Position numbers and translations under genes: made by a program
The notes under the pieces: model-generated
Told to the model about the DNA's origin: nothing
The model's database searches: none
What the model saw: the letters and a program-made list of their open reading frames with translations, nothing else
Assembly (NCBI RefSeq): GCF_900109265.1
Contig: NZ_FNZM01000002.1
Coordinates: forward strand, 124,001-188,000
Length of the DNA: 64,000 nt
Source of the DNA: Paraburkholderia tropica
GTDB lineage: Bacteria > Pseudomonadota > Gammaproteobacteria > Burkholderiales > Burkholderiaceae
Direction of reading: 5' to 3'
Shown: piece after piece, positions 9,952-20,274 of the stretch
Position numbering within the stretch: position 1 is the first letter of the stretch
Layout of the letters: every line of letters begins with the position of its first letter

Positions 9952-10782
9952 ATGCCAGAGTTGCCAGAAGTTGAAGTGACCCGCCGTGGCATCGAGCCGT
10001 GGATCGCGGGCCGTCGCGTGGAGCGTGTCGACGTGCGCAACGGCTCGCTGCGCTGGCCTGTGCCGGCCTCGCTTGCGCGCATACTGCGCGGTCGCACGGT
10101 CCGTTCGGTTGGACGACGCGGCAAATATCTGCTGTTCGAGGTCGAAGACGGCTGGTTCATCGTGCATCTTGGCATGACCGGCACCCTGCGCGTGTTACGT
10201 AATCTTCCGAAGCCGCCGGTTGCGGAAAAGCACGATCACATCGACTGGCTGTTCGACGACTTCACCTTGCGTTTTCGCGATCCGCGCCGCTTTGGCGCCG
10301 TGCTCTGGCACGCGCGCGAGGACGGCGACGTGCTCGGCCATCCGCTGCTCGCGAACCTCGGCATCGAGCCATTCACGCCCGCCTTCGACGGCGCGTTGCT
10401 GTTTCGCGAGACGCGCGGGCGCAAGGTGTCGGTGAAGCAGGCGCTGCTGGCCGGTGACATCGTCGTGGGCGTGGGCAATATCTACGCGTCGGAAAGTCTC
10501 TTTCGCGCCGGTATCCGGCCGACCACGGCCGCCGGACGCGTCTCGCTCGCGCGCTACGAACTGCTCGCCGACGCCGTGCGCGCCGTGCTCGCCTCGGCCA
10601 TCGAAAAAGGCGGCAGCACCTTGCGCGACTTCGTCGGCAGCAACGGCGAAAGCGGCTATTTCCAGCTCGAATACTTCGTTTACGACCGCGCGGGCCAGCC
10701 CTGCCGTGTGTGCGGCACGCCGATCAAACAGATCGTGCAAGGCCAGCGGTCGACCTATTTCTGTCCGCGCTGTCAGCGCTGA
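9952..10782 (+). CDS. mutM: Formamidopyrimidine-DNA glycosylase (Fpg/MutM)
   Basis: MutM removes 8-oxoguanine and formamidopyrimidines from DNA and nicks the site by beta/delta elimination. The 276-residue enzyme keeps the catalytic N-terminal P2 and E3 (MPELPEVE), K58 in RRGKYLLF, and the C-terminal zinc finger C-x2-C-x16-C-x2-C (CRVCGTP ... CPRCQR). It is divergent from the TPR gene and 15 bases upstream of mutY, so the two enzymes of the GO system form an operon. Confidence 0.98.
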   Translation: MPELPEVEVTRRGIEPWIAGRRVERVDVRNGSLRWPVPASLARILRGRTVRSVGRRGKYLLFEVEDGWFIVHLGMTGTLRVLRNLPKPPVAEKHDHIDWLFDDFTLRFRDPRRFGAVLWHAREDGDVLGHPLLANLGIEPFTPAFDGALLFRETRGRKVSVKQALLAGDIVVGVGNIYASESLFRAGIRPTTAAGRVSLARYELLADAVRAVLASAIEKGGSTLRDFVGSNGESGYFQLEYFVYDRAGQPCRVCGTPIKQIVQGQRSTYFCPRCQR

Positions 10783-10797
10783 TCCGTCAGTCCGTTC

Positions 10798-11931
10798 ATG
10801 TATCTCAAGACCTCCGCAAAGCCCGCGCCCGACGCGCTGCAATCCACTTATTCCGCCGAATTGCTCGCGAGCTTCGCGCCGCGCCTGATCGCGTGGCAGC
10901 GCGAACACGGCCGCCACGACCTGCCGTGGCAGAACACGCGCGACCCGTACCGCATCTGGCTCTCGGAAATCATGCTGCAGCAGACGCAGGTTTCCACCGT
11001 GATTCCGTACTACGCGCGCTTTCTCGATCGCTTTCCGACGGTCGAGGCGCTCGCCGCCGCGCCCGCCGACGACGTGATGGCGCTGTGGGCCGGGCTCGGC
11101 TACTACACGCGCGCGCGCAATCTGCATCGTTGCGCGCAGGTGGTCGCCGAGAGCCATGGCGGACAATTTCCGTCGACGGTCGAAGGACTCGCGGAGCTGC
11201 CCGGCATCGGCCGCTCGACCGCCGCCGCGATCGCCTCGTTCGCGTTCGGCGCGCGCGCGACGATTCTCGACGGCAACGTGAAGCGCGTGCTCGCGCGCGT
11301 GTTCGGCGTGGAAGGCTTTCCGGGCGAGAAGCGCGTGGAAAACGCGATGTGGACGCTCGCCGAATCGCTCGTGCCGGGCGCCGACGCCACCGACGCCGAC
11401 GTGAGCGCCTACACGCAAGGTCTGATGGATCTGGGCGCGACGCTCTGCACGCGCGGCAAGCCCGACTGCGAGCGCTGCCCGTTCGCCTCCGACTGCGTGG
11501 CGAAGACGACGAACCGGCAACGCCAGTTGCCCGCCTCGCGGCCGAAAAAGGCGGTGCCCACGCGTCAGACGTGGATGCTGATCCTGCTCGACGGCGACGC
11601 GGTGATGCTGGAAAAGCGTCCGCCTTCGGGCATCTGGGGCGGCCTGTGGAGCCTGCCCGAAGCCGCCGACGAAGCCGCGCTGGCCGCGCGCGCCGACGGT
11701 TATGGCGCGCAGGGCGCGAAGGCGTCCGCGCTCGCGTCGCTCCAACACACCTTCACGCATTTCAAGCTCGACATCGAGCCGCGCGTCGTTGAACTCGACG
11801 CGCGCAAGGGCGGTGCGCTCGTCGCGCAGGATGGGGAAACGGCGTGGGTCGCGCTGCGCGAGATCGACGCCTATGGCGTGCCCGCGCCGGTGCGCAAGCT
11901 GCTCGACGGATTGCGCGGTTCGCTGATCTAA
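10798..11931 (+). CDS. mutY: A/G-specific adenine glycosylase MutY
   Basis: MutY excises adenine mispaired with 8-oxoguanine. The 377-residue protein has the catalytic glutamate in SEIMLQQTQVSTV, the helix-hairpin-helix LPGIGRSTAAAIASFAF, the catalytic aspartate in LDGNVKRVLARVFG, and the 4Fe-4S loop C-x6-C-x2-C-x5-C (CTRGKPDCERCPFASDC). The C-terminal NUDIX-like 8-oxoG recognition domain begins near RQTWMLILLDGDAVMLEKR, with GGLWSLPE visible. It follows mutM by 15 bases. Confidence 0.98.
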   Translation: MYLKTSAKPAPDALQSTYSAELLASFAPRLIAWQREHGRHDLPWQNTRDPYRIWLSEIMLQQTQVSTVIPYYARFLDRFPTVEALAAAPADDVMALWAGLGYYTRARNLHRCAQVVAESHGGQFPSTVEGLAELPGIGRSTAAAIASFAFGARATILDGNVKRVLARVFGVEGFPGEKRVENAMWTLAESLVPGADATDADVSAYTQGLMDLGATLCTRGKPDCERCPFASDCVAKTTNRQRQLPASRPKKAVPTRQTWMLILLDGDAVMLEKRPPSGIWGGLWSLPEAADEAALAARADGYGAQGAKASALASLQHTFTHFKLDIEPRVVELDARKGGALVAQDGETAWVALREIDAYGVPAPVRKLLDGLRGSLI

Positions 11932-11961
11932 CCCGGAAACGCCGCGCGGATCACTGCGGCA

Positions 11962-12600
11962 TCAGAGCAACTGATGCTGCTGCATGTAGTGATGCACGAC
12001 GTCGATGCGCGCGCTGGCGTCGTCCAGTTCCATCAGCTTCTGGCGCGCGCGCAGGGCGATCGGCAGCACTTCGGCGAGACGGTTCGAGACCCAGGATGGA
12101 TCGTCGAAACGGAACGGCTCGGCGAACGGCACGCTCGACGGATCGCGTTCGCGAAGGGTCGCGATGATGCGCTCCAGCACTTCCGCGCATGCGCCAAAAC
12201 GCGCGAGATGATCGGAGCCTTCGAGCGGGATGTCTTCGGGCAGCAGCTCGGCCATGCCGACGAGCAGGCCGTCGGGCTGCACGCGGTGCGAGAGCAGGCG
12301 AAAACGCTGCGTGCCGTGCGCGCGGATCAGCAGCATGCCGAAGGTTTCCACATCGCATTGCTCGATGCGCGCGAGACAGCCCACGGCTTCGGGCACGGCG
12401 GCGGTTTCGTCGGGTTGTGCGACCTCGCCGCCGCTTTTCAGCAGACACACGCCGAACGGCGATTCCTCGCGCAGACATTCGCGCGCCATGTCCAGATAAC
12501 GCGCTTCGAAGATCTTCAGCGGCAGCAGGCCGCCGGGGAACAGCACCGTATGCAGCGGAAAGAGCGGCAAATCGGCAAGCACGGCAGGAGTCGAGGGCAT
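11962..12600 (-). CDS. Lon N-terminal-domain (substrate-binding-like) protein
   Basis: The 212-residue protein matches the PUA-like LON substrate-binding domain seen alone in many proteobacteria. Its N-terminus LPLFPLHTVLFPGGLLPLKI followed by FEARYLDM is the hallmark, and no AAA or protease domain follows. The biochemical role of these stand-alone proteins is not established. It is convergent with mutY (30-base gap) and lies 40 bases downstream of rapZ, so it may be the last gene of that transcript. Confidence 0.9.
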   Translation of the reverse strand: MPSTPAVLADLPLFPLHTVLFPGGLLPLKIFEARYLDMARECLREESPFGVCLLKSGGEVAQPDETAAVPEAVGCLARIEQCDVETFGMLLIRAHGTQRFRLLSHRVQPDGLLVGMAELLPEDIPLEGSDHLARFGACAEVLERIIATLRERDPSSVPFAEPFRFDDPSWVSNRLAEVLPIALRARQKLMELDDASARIDVVHHYMQQHQLL

Positions 12601-12640
12601 GGCGCAACGCTTTCGGTAAAAGGCCGCGCGATGCGGCCGG

Positions 12641-13534
12641 TCAGGCGATCAGGCGGGACGACTCTCCGACGTCGAGAGGCGCATCGCGATGACGCACGAT
12701 CACGTTCGACTCGCCGGCGAAGCGCGTGGCGAGCGTCTGGGCAATAAAGACCGAACGATGCTGGCCGCCCGTGCAGCCGATCGCAATGGTCAGGTAACTG
12801 CGGTTGTCGTTACGGAAATGCGGCAGCCATTTCGCGACGAACGCCCCGATGTCGGCGATCATTTCGTGGACGGCCGGTTGCGCCTTCAGAAAGTCGATCA
12901 CGGGCTGATCGAGGCCGGTAAGCGGCCGCAGGCGCGCGTCGTAATGCGGATTCGGCAGCGTGCGCACGTCGAACACGAAGTCCGCGTCGAGCGGCACGCC
13001 GCGCTTGAAGCCGAACGATTCGAAGGTGAGCATCAGCGAGCCGCGTTCGCCTTCGACGAACACCTTCACCCACTGGCGCAGCGAATTTGCGCTGAGATTG
13101 CTGGTGTCGACCTGATGACCGAATTCCGCGAGATTCGCGACGAGTTCGCGCTCGTGCTCGATGGCTTCTTCGAGCGACTTGAGCATGCCGACGTTGGCGT
13201 CGTGCGCGACCGAACCCGAGAGCGGATGACGGCGGCGCGTTTCGGAAAAGCGCTGGATGAGCGACTGCGTGCTGGCGTTCAGAAACAGCACGCGCACGTC
13301 GTGACGGCGCGCGAGGTCGCGGATCATCTCCGGCATGTCGTCGAACGACGAACTCGAGCGCGCGTCGATGGCCACCGCGAGACGCTCGTAGCCGTCTTCG
13401 GACAGATATTGCGCGAGTTGCGGCAGAAAGCGCGGAGGCAGATTGTCCACGCAGAAGTAGCCGACGTCTTCGAGCGCATTGAGCGCCACCGACTTGCCGG
13501 AACCCGAGATGCCGGTGATCAGGATGATACGCAT
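12641..13534 (-). CDS. rapZ: RNase adapter / nucleotide-binding protein RapZ (YvcJ family)
   Basis: The 297-residue P-loop protein has Walker A GISGSGKS at 8-15 and the conserved VDNLPP segment in the N-terminal half. The C-terminal part carries [11 protein letters not shown], a family signature. In enterobacteria RapZ guides RNase E to the sRNA GlmZ and so tunes GlmS; whether that circuit exists here cannot be read from the sequence. It sits downstream of hprK and ptsN in the rpoN-linked nitrogen-PTS region. Confidence 0.95.
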   Translation of the reverse strand: MRIILITGISGSGKSVALNALEDVGYFCVDNLPPRFLPQLAQYLSEDGYERLAVAIDARSSSSFDDMPEMIRDLARRHDVRVLFLNASTQSLIQRFSETRRRHPLSGSVAHDANVGMLKSLEEAIEHERELVANLAEFGHQVDTSNLSANSLRQWVKVFVEGERGSLMLTFESFGFKRGVPLDADFVFDVRTLPNPHYDARLRPLTGLDQPVIDFLKAQPAVHEMIADIGAFVAKWLPHFRNDNRSYLTIAIGCTGGQHRSVFIAQTLATRFAGESNVIVRHRDAPLDVGESSRLIA

Positions 13535-13743
13535 GGGAGTGGAGATGGACCCGATTGGGTCATCATAGCATCCGATCCGTGCGACTGTTATGACGCTTCC
13601 GGCCGCGCGCGGCCTTGCTGGTGGCGCGTGACGGGCGCCAGGCAGCGCGGCGTGGGATGAGAAGGACGAGGAGAGACGAAGACGGCGGGCGCATTGCGGC
13701 AGCGTGCCGCAACGCGCGTCAAAGCAGGATCAGACCGGCGGGA

Positions 13744-14712
13744 TCAGATCAGCTTGCCGGGAAACTGGCTGTCCGGATCCTGCATGGCGAGACGCTGGCG
13801 ATCCATGAAGTCGCGCAGCGTGTCGATGCCGCGCAGTTGCAGGATCGTGTTGCGCACGGCGGCCTCCACCAGCACGGCGAGGTTGCGGCCCGCGGCCACC
13901 TGAATCGTCACCTTGCTGATCGGCAGGCCGAGCACGTCGACCGTTTGGCTTTCCAGCGGCAGGCGCTGGAATTCGCCGTCCGGGCGTCGCACGAGCTGGA
14001 CGATCAGCTTGAGCTTCATCTTCCGGCGCACGGCCGTTTCGCCGAAGATCGTCTTGATGTCGAGCAGGCCCAGGCCGCGCACTTCGAGCAGGTTTTGCAG
14101 CAGCGGCGGGCAGCGGCCTTCGACGAAATCGGGGCCGAGGCGCACGAAATCGACGGCGTCGTCGGCCACGAGGCCATGACCGCGGCTGATCAGCTCCAGG
14201 CCCAGTTCGCTCTTGCCGAGACCCGAGTCGCCGGTGAGCAGCACGCCCATGCCGAGAATGTCGAGGAACACGCCGTGCAGCGTCGCGCGCGGCGCGAGGA
14301 TGCGCGACATGTAGAGGCGCAGGCTGTCGATGACGGTGGCCGCCGACATCGGCGTGGTAAACAGCGGCGTGGAGGAGCGCGTGCAGCGCAGCACCAGTTC
14401 GGGCGGCGCGGTCATGCCGTCGGCGACGACGAGAAACGGCGGTTCGAGTGCGATCAGCTCGGCCATGTGGCGCGAGCGGTCTTCGTCGGTCTGGCGCTGG
14501 TAGTAGTGGATTTCGGCGTCGCCGAGCACCTGGATGCGGTTCGGGTGGATCAGGTTCAGGTGGCCGACGAGGTCGGCGCTCGCCGTGGCCGTGGCCACCG
14601 TCTCGGCCGAAAAGCCGCGTTCCCAGCCTTCGTGCCCCGTCAGCCAGCTGAGTTTCAGCGTGGTGGCGTTGTCGTCGAAGATGCTTTGGGCGTTGATGCT
14701 GGAAGTGTCCAT
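13744..14712 (-). CDS. hprK: HPr kinase/phosphorylase
   Basis: HprK phosphorylates HPr on a serine and reverses the reaction with phosphate. The 322-residue protein has the variable N-terminal domain and then the catalytic domain. That domain contains the conserved LHGVF histidine near 146, the P-loop GDSGLGKS at 161-168, and the [12 protein letters not shown] and [10 protein letters not shown] signatures. In betaproteobacteria HprK accompanies an incomplete PTS and is thought to be regulatory. It lies between ptsN (142 bases away) and rapZ (209 bases). Confidence 0.97.
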   Translation of the reverse strand: MDTSSINAQSIFDDNATTLKLSWLTGHEGWERGFSAETVATATASADLVGHLNLIHPNRIQVLGDAEIHYYQRQTDEDRSRHMAELIALEPPFLVVADGMTAPPELVLRCTRSSTPLFTTPMSAATVIDSLRLYMSRILAPRATLHGVFLDILGMGVLLTGDSGLGKSELGLELISRGHGLVADDAVDFVRLGPDFVEGRCPPLLQNLLEVRGLGLLDIKTIFGETAVRRKMKLKLIVQLVRRPDGEFQRLPLESQTVDVLGLPISKVTIQVAAGRNLAVLVEAAVRNTILQLRGIDTLRDFMDRQRLAMQDPDSQFPGKLI

Positions 14713-14854
14713 GAGTCGCTGACTCCGCGAAGACTCGCTTAACTGGTCGCTCTAACCGCGCGCTCTAAAACTGTTGGCTCGCTGCCTGCACGAGATTCGC
14801 GCCGTGGCGCACGCTCGCCGCCTCAACGGGCGGCGCAGGGCGCGCCCTGCCGCT

Positions 14855-15310
14855 TCAAGGTTGCCACTGGGTGAGCAGGCGATGCAACGTCTCGCGATCT
14901 TCTTCCGTGTGCAGCCGCTCGCGCGTTTCGCGATCCGACAACAGTTGGGCGATCTCGGAGAGGATTTCAAGATGCTGCTGCGTGGCCTGTTCGGGCACGA
15001 GCAGGAAGATGAGGAGCGAAACGGGCTGGCCGTCGGGCGCTTCGAACGCAATGGGCTCCGCCAGGCGCACGAAAGCGGCGAGCGGCTGCTTCAGGCCTTT
15101 GATGCGGCCGTGCGGAATGGCCACGCCTTCACCGAGACCGGTGGAGCCGAGGCGTTCGCGCGCGAACAGATTGTCGGTCACCGTGCTGCGCGCAATGCCG
15201 TTCTGGTTTTCGAAAATCAGCCCAGCTTGTTCGAAGACGCGTTTCTTGCTGGTAACGGACAGGCCGACGACGACGTTCTCGATGGGAAGAATTTTGGCTA
15301 AACGATTCAT
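14855..15310 (-). CDS. ptsN: Nitrogen-PTS enzyme IIA (PtsN/EIIA-Ntr)
   Basis: This 151-residue regulatory phosphocarrier of the nitrogen PTS has the active-site histidine in GEGVAIPHGRIKGL and a full EIIA fructose/mannitol-type fold (IFLLVPEQATQQHLEILSEI). The ATG at 15310 (MNRLAKILP) gives the usual family N-terminus; an in-frame start at 15346 would add 12 unmatched residues. EIIA-Ntr takes phosphate from EI-Ntr/NPr and controls potassium transport and stress circuits in other proteobacteria. The rpoN and hpf neighbourhood is conserved. Confidence 0.96.
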   Translation of the reverse strand: MNRLAKILPIENVVVGLSVTSKKRVFEQAGLIFENQNGIARSTVTDNLFARERLGSTGLGEGVAIPHGRIKGLKQPLAAFVRLAEPIAFEAPDGQPVSLLIFLLVPEQATQQHLEILSEIAQLLSDRETRERLHTEEDRETLHRLLTQWQP

Positions 15311-15571
15311 GTTGGCAGGCGAAAACGTGGCCTGAATGCTCCTCACCCCGGCAGTCGGCGCGGAGTTCGCGCATGGCTGAATCGGTAAAAACAGCCTGAT
15401 GCCGGGACCGTGGGACGTGTTACCCCGAAAGTGACTGGACCATTATAGAGCAAGCATAGTGGCCGATGGTGCGATGCACCGGGCATGATTGCAACCATTG
15501 TTGCGTGGTTGCACCCGGGAACACCGTTCGATGCCGGACACGTCTTGCGCAGTGCTCATGACGACCCCATG

Positions 15572-15600
15572 AAAAAAGCCGCCCGGGTGGGGCGGCTTTG
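15572..15600 (-). terminator. Rho-independent terminator after hpf
   Basis: On the minus strand AAAGCCGCCCC and GGGCGGCTTT pair around a short loop and are followed by six T. It ends the rpoN/hpf transcript before ptsN. The rest of the gap 15311-15707 shows no gene; the AT-richer stretch around 15430-15500 could hold the ptsN promoter. Confidence 0.85.
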
Positions 15601-15707
15601 TTCGTGTGCTGCATTGACTTCCGGCGCGCTGGCCGCGAAGGCCGGGGGAAGTGAATCAGTGTCGAATCAACGTCGCAAATTCTCAAACCCCACGCGCGCC
15701 AGGCGCG

Positions 15708-16064
15708 TCACTGCGGAGGAATCTCGATGGGCGCCGCGGGCTGATGCTTGAGCGCCTCGTGAGCATGGCCTTGCACGCGATCCTTGTGTCGCACGACCTG
15801 GCGATCGAGCTTGTCGACCACGAGATCGATGGCGGCATACATGTCGCCATTGCAGCTCTCAACGAAGATGTCCTTGCCTTTCAGATGAAGGTTCACTTCC
15901 ACCTTCTGTCTCTTGTCCTTTTCCTTGTGGTTGTCGACCGAGAGGACCACATTGCCATCGATGACCTGATCGAAATGTCTTAGCACCCTGTCCAGTTTGG
16001 TGATCACGTATTCTCGCAACGCTGGCGTTACTTCGAGATGGTGTCCACTGATCTTCAGATTCAT
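15708..16064 (-). CDS. hpf: Ribosome hibernation-promoting factor, short form
   Basis: This 118-residue protein belongs to the short HPF/YfiA family that binds the 30S A/P sites and supports 100S dimer formation in stationary phase. The beta-alpha fold is clear: [20 protein letters not shown], then [26 protein letters not shown] and [21 protein letters not shown]. The long-form C-terminal dimerisation domain is absent. It lies downstream of rpoN, the usual proteobacterial order. Confidence 0.96.
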   Translation of the reverse strand: MNLKISGHHLEVTPALREYVITKLDRVLRHFDQVIDGNVVLSVDNHKEKDKRQKVEVNLHLKGKDIFVESCNGDMYAAIDLVVDKLDRQVVRHKDRVQGHAHEALKHQPAAPIEIPPQ

Positions 16065-16238
16065 AGTGCTTCTCCAGGCTGATGGCCGCGTGACGCGTGA
16101 AGCGCGGCTGTGCCGGTCGACTGACTGCCTGTGTGCGGCTCCCCGAAAGGCCTGCTACGACGGGCTAGCTCGGCCGGCCCTGTCCGCCAACTGGCGTTGC
16201 GGCCGGAAAACGCCCACTCCGTAAAAGCCGGAATGAGC

Positions 16239-17756
16239 CTAAAGAGACTTGCGCAGATTGACCGCCGGAATCTTCAGTGCTTCGCGATATTTCGCGACGG
16301 TGCGTCGCGCGACGACGAAGCCCTGTTCCGCCAGCAGTTCGGCTATGCGGCTGTCCGAAAGAGGGGATTTGGTGTTCTCGGCTCCTATGAGTTGCTTGAT
16401 GAGCGCGCGGATGGCGGTGGACGATGCTGCGCCCCCCGTATCCGTCGATACATGCGATCCGAAGAAGTACTTAAATTCAAGTGTCCCGAACGGAGTCAGC
16501 ATGTATTTACCGGTTGTCACACGCGAGACAGTTGATTCGTGTAGGCCCAGCGTATCAGCAATCTCCCTCAAAACCAAGGGGCGCATGGCGATTTCGCCGT
16601 GCACGAAAAAGTTCTTCTGGCGTTCGACGATCGCCTGCGCCACGCGCAGGATGGTCTCGAAGCGCTGCTGGATATTCTTGATGAGCCAGCGCGCTTCCTG
16701 CAGCTGTTGACGCAGCGAGCCGCTGCCCGGATCGCCGCGGTTATTGCGCAGAATATTCGCGTACAGGTGGTTGATGCGCAGCTTCGGCACCACGTCCGGA
16801 TTGAGTTCGGCGTGCCAGTTCTGGCCCGCCTTCTTCACGATGATGTCCGGCACCACATAGTCGGCTTCGGCCTTGCCGTACGCCGCACCCGGGAACGGCT
16901 CTAGCGAACGGATCAGCGCATGGGCATCGCGCAGCTCGTCGTCGCCGGTCTTCAGTTGCTTGCGCAAGCGCGTGAAGTCGCGCGCGGCCAGCAGTTCCAG
17001 ATGATTCGACACGATCTCGAGTGCAAGCGTGCGCACCGGCGACGTTGTGACGCGCAGCAATTGCAGCTTCAGACACTCCGAAGCGGAACGTGCGCCCACG
17101 CCGGCGGGATCGAAGCTGTGCAGCAGTGCCAGCGCCGCGTTGAGTTCGTCGGCGTCGACTTCGAGTTCTTCGGGAATATCGGCAAGAATTTCCTCGCCCG
17201 TGGCGGACAGGTAGCCGTCTTCGTCGAGCGATTCGATCAGGAACGTGATGAGCGCGCGGTCGCGCGGGCTCGCGTTCGTTTCACGCAGCTGCGCCATCAG
17301 ATGGTCGCGCAGCGTGGTGGTGGATTCGTGGATTTGCAGCGGCGGCAGGTCGTCGTCGTCGGAGGCACTGCCCGAGCGGCCGTAGTCGTCGAGGTTCCAT
17401 TGGCTTGAGTCGCCGTTGGCGTCGCCGCCGAGTCCTTCGTATTCGTCGACGCCGCGCGGTTCGCCGTCGCTGCTATCGCTGTCGCTCGACGAGGAGGACG
17501 AGCCGTTGCTCGCGCCCTGCATCGGTTCCGCGTTGGAAGAAGCCGGCGGCTGGGCGATGAGCGACCCGTCGGCGGCCACGCGCAAGGGGCTCGCGATCCA
17601 GTCGTCGTCGTTCTCGAGCAGCGGATTCTGCGAGATCGCGGTGGCGACTTCCTGCTGCAGTTCGAGCGTTGACAGCTGCAGCAGCCGGATGGACTGTTGC
17701 AGTTGCGGAGTCAGCGCAAGATGCTGCGAGAGGCGGAGTTGGAGGCTGGCTTTCAT
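16239..17756 (-). CDS. rpoN: RNA polymerase sigma-54 factor
   Basis: Sigma-54 directs RNA polymerase to -24/-12 promoters and needs AAA+ activators. The 505-residue protein shows region I ([20 protein letters not shown], glutamine/leucine-rich). Region II is a long acidic, serine-rich segment at about 60-135. Region III holds the core-binding domain, a helix-turn-helix ([20 protein letters not shown]) and, at the C-terminus, the RpoN box [10 protein letters not shown]. The ATG at 17756 opens the conserved region I. Confidence 0.98.
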   Translation of the reverse strand: MKASLQLRLSQHLALTPQLQQSIRLLQLSTLELQQEVATAISQNPLLENDDDWIASPLRVAADGSLIAQPPASSNAEPMQGASNGSSSSSSDSDSSDGEPRGVDEYEGLGGDANGDSSQWNLDDYGRSGSASDDDDLPPLQIHESTTTLRDHLMAQLRETNASPRDRALITFLIESLDEDGYLSATGEEILADIPEELEVDADELNAALALLHSFDPAGVGARSASECLKLQLLRVTTSPVRTLALEIVSNHLELLAARDFTRLRKQLKTGDDELRDAHALIRSLEPFPGAAYGKAEADYVVPDIIVKKAGQNWHAELNPDVVPKLRINHLYANILRNNRGDPGSGSLRQQLQEARWLIKNIQQRFETILRVAQAIVERQKNFFVHGEIAMRPLVLREIADTLGLHESTVSRVTTGKYMLTPFGTLEFKYFFGSHVSTDTGGAASSTAIRALIKQLIGAENTKSPLSDSRIAELLAEQGFVVARRTVAKYREALKIPAVNLRKSL

Positions 17757-18159
17757 GGCGGTGTGCGATTCATTGTAAAGAGTTTGCCACGCTCGCGATA
17801 CCACACGACATCCGCGAAAACGCGCGTGCCCTGCACTGGTGCAACGGCATCTCGCGGGCGGAATTTAGTGCGCAAACAGCGGTTCGCGCACGCGTGCGGC
17901 GTGCATCGCGCACCCGGCCTCGGGGCGCGCGTCGCTCGCGATTGCGCGGGCAAGCACAACGGAACATCACGGAAAGTCCGGACGGAAAATCCAGGAAAAC
18001 TCGGGAAAAACTCAGGGGAAAGCAGGCGCCGGCGCGGCGTTTGCCCGCAGCGGCGTGCGGGCGCTCCGGCAGGCGCGCCGCGCGGACGCTGCGTGAATCG
18101 AGCGCGAACGAAGCGCGGCGGCGCTGCCCCCGCGCGCGTGCGGCGCGCGGGCGCGGAGA
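17757..18159. other. Non-coding gap upstream of rpoN with phased A-tracts
   Basis: About 400 bases separate lptB from rpoN. No gene is convincing here. Between 17961 and 18024 a GGAAA-type motif recurs six times, with runs of A at 17973-17975, 17986-17989, 17996-17999, 18006-18010 and 18019-18021. The spacing is roughly one helical turn. The rest is GC-rich, low-complexity sequence. Confidence 0.5.
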
Positions 18160-18954
18160 TTACATGCGGAAGTGTTCGCCGAGGTAGACGCGGCGAACGC
18201 TTTCGTTTTCGATGATGTCACCGGGCGCGCCGGAGGCGAGCACGGTGCCGTCGCTGATGATGTACGCGTGGTCGCAGATGCCGAGCGTCTCGCGCACGTT
18301 GTGGTCCGTGATCAGCACGCCGATGTTGCGCTGCTTCAGGAACTTCACGATCTTCTGGATTTCGAGCACGGCGATCGGGTCGACGCCCGCGAACGGTTCG
18401 TCGAGCAGAATGAAGCTCGGATCGGTCGCCAGCGCGCGCGCGATTTCCACGCGGCGGCGTTCGCCGCCCGACAGCGACAGCGCCGGATTCTCGCGCAGGT
18501 GCGCGATCTGGAGTTCGTCGAGCAGCGCTTCGGCGCGCTGCGTGATCACGTCCTTGCTCAGACGCTTGCCGTTCTCGTCGTGTTGCAGCTCCAGCACCGC
18601 GCGGATGTTCTCCTCGACGGTGAGCTTGCGGAACACCGAGGCTTCCTGCGGCAAATACGAGAGGCCCAGCGCCGCGCGCTTGTGGATCGGCAGCAGACTG
18701 ATGGACTGGCCGTCGAGGTCGATTTCGCCCGCGTCGAGCGGCACGAGGCCGACGATCATGTAGAACGACGTGGTCTTGCCCGCGCCGTTCGGACCGAGCA
18801 GACCGACCACTTCGCCGCTCTTCACGTCGAGCGACACGTCTTTCACGACCGTGCGCGAGCCGTAGCGCTTCTTGAGGTTGCGCACGACGAGCGAGCTCGT
18901 CTTGCCCGCGGACGGACGCTGATGGATGGGGGAGTCGGTGGTGGCGGCGTTCAC
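18160..18954 (-). CDS. lptB: LPS export ABC transporter ATPase LptB
   Basis: LptB powers extraction of LPS from the inner membrane by LptFG. The 264-residue ABC ATPase has Walker A GPNGAGKT at 54-61, the Q-loop YLPQEASVF, signature LSGGERRR, Walker [13 protein letters not shown] and switch histidine in ITDHNVRE. It starts with GTG at 18954 that overlaps the lptA stop by four bases (GTGA). The first 20 residues are an extra hydrophilic N-terminus compared with the short enterobacterial protein. Confidence 0.97.
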   Translation of the reverse strand: MNAATTDSPIHQRPSAGKTSSLVVRNLKKRYGSRTVVKDVSLDVKSGEVVGLLGPNGAGKTTSFYMIVGLVPLDAGEIDLDGQSISLLPIHKRAALGLSYLPQEASVFRKLTVEENIRAVLELQHDENGKRLSKDVITQRAEALLDELQIAHLRENPALSLSGGERRRVEIARALATDPSFILLDEPFAGVDPIAVLEIQKIVKFLKQRNIGVLITDHNVRETLGICDHAYIISDGTVLASGAPGDIIENESVRRVYLGEHFRM

Positions 18955-19643
18955 TGTTGCGGCGCTCCCTGAATCTTCGTGGCCGGCGCGAGCGTGGCCG
19001 AGGCGCCGGTGAGCGGCTGCGCGCCGCCGTTGCGCGGCGCCAGCATGGCGCGCACGCGGCCCTTCGGATTGCCCGGGCCCGCGACGTCGGAACCCGACTT
19101 CGCCGTGTAGAAGTCGTTCTGGCCGTCGTACGTGATGACGCTGCCGTGGACCTGATCCATCACCGTGGACAGACCTTGCAGACGGCGCACCGTCGCGCGC
19201 GTGGTGAGCGTGGTCAGGTCCTGCTTGCCGTCGTAGTCGATACGCTCCGCCGTGCCTTCGACGTATTCGTCGATGCCTTCGCGCTTCTGGCGGAAGTACG
19301 CGAGGTTGGCGTCGGGCGTGCCCGGCGCGACCGTGCCGGTGGCGTACTGATAGCCCTGCGGATCCTGGGTGACGACGAGCTTGTCGGACTTGATCAGGAT
19401 CGTGCCCTTGGTGGCGACCACGTGACCCGTGAAGATGGTCTGCTGCTTGAGGTCGTCATACGTCATGTTGTCCGCTTCGATGTTGAGCGGCTTGTCCTTG
19501 TCGGCGCGCTCGGCATGGGCGGCGGGGGCGAAACCGGCGAACGGCAGCGCCGCGGCGAGCGCGGTCAGCGCCGCGAGCGCGGCACGGCGCCAGCGCGCGC
19601 TGCGCAGGCTGCCGGACAAGGAAGGGGGAAGCGAATCGTTCAT
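18951..19643 (-). CDS. lptA: LPS transport periplasmic protein LptA
   Basis: LptA forms the periplasmic bridge that carries LPS between LptC and LptD. The 230-residue precursor has a signal peptide ending near PAAHA (residue 44) and an OstA-type beta-jellyroll domain with the family pattern ([52 protein letters not shown]). The C-terminal tail is Ala/Pro/Gly-rich. ATG at 19643 is chosen because it places the signal peptide correctly. It overlaps lptB by four bases and follows lptC by 31. Confidence 0.95.
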   Translation of the reverse strand: MNDSLPPSLSGSLRSARWRRAALAALTALAAALPFAGFAPAAHAERADKDKPLNIEADNMTYDDLKQQTIFTGHVVATKGTILIKSDKLVVTQDPQGYQYATGTVAPGTPDANLAYFRQKREGIDEYVEGTAERIDYDGKQDLTTLTTRATVRRLQGLSTVMDQVHGSVITYDGQNDFYTAKSGSDVAGPGNPKGRVRAMLAPRNGGAQPLTGASATLAPATKIQGAPQQ

Positions 19644-19674
19644 GCAATCGTGCCTTGCGTGGACGGCCCGGGGA

Positions 19675-20274
19675 TCAGGACGCGCCGCCGGAGTCAGCCG
19701 GGGCGATCGCGCCACGGACGTTGCCGAAGAGCTGGATGACCCGGGTGACATTGTTGTAGTTCATGCCGTTGGTGGCCGTCATGACCGACAGGCCGCGACG
19801 AAGTTTAACCGGCTTTTCGGTCAGGATCACATCGTCGTTCACGAGCACGCGGAAATGTTCGGAATCCGCCTGCATCTCGGGATCGCCGACGCCCGCCGCG
19901 CGGAGAATGCGCGCCTCGTCGTACAAATCGACGATCGAGGCGTCGCCGTTGACCGTGCCGCGCAGGCCCGTGGCCGTGACCACCGGCTTGCCGGGCTGGA
20001 ACGCGCGCACCGCCGGCATCGTGAGGTCGCTGTAGGCGTTGTCCTCGTAATGAACCATGTGCGTGGCCGTGAGGCGATACTGCGTCGCGCCCGACTGGTC
20101 GAGCTCGGACACCGAAAGCTGGTCGGCGAAGTAATCCGGCGTGTGCGTGAGCGGACGCGGCGCGGCCTCGTTCTCGTGCGGCTTGACCGCCTGGAAAAGC
20201 CACCAGGTGAAGCCTGCGAGAAACGCCACGCAGACGATCGGGATCAGCGACGTGAGCCGGAACTTCTGGTTCAT
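19675..20274 (-). CDS. lptC: LPS export system protein LptC
   Basis: LptC is the single-span inner-membrane protein that passes LPS from LptBFG to LptA. The 199-residue protein has an N-terminal membrane anchor (LIPIVCVAFLAGFTWWLF, about 10-27) and a periplasmic OstA-like domain, with YRLTATHMVHYEDNAYSDLT and ARILRAA visible. Its start overlaps the kdsC stop by four bases (ATGA), so LPS core synthesis and export are coupled in one transcript. Confidence 0.94.
   Translation of the reverse strand: MNQKFRLTSLIPIVCVAFLAGFTWWLFQAVKPHENEAAPRPLTHTPDYFADQLSVSELDQSGATQYRLTATHMVHYEDNAYSDLTMPAVRAFQPGKPVVTATGLRGTVNGDASIVDLYDEARILRAAGVGDPEMQADSEHFRVLVNDDVILTEKPVKLRRGLSVMTATNGMNYNNVTRVIQLFGNVRGAIAPADSGGAS

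Noticed and set aside
13535..13743. Gap between rapZ and hprK as a possible small gene or RNA
   Set aside because: No start with a ribosome-binding site, no T-run stem-loop and no symmetric element strong enough to call.
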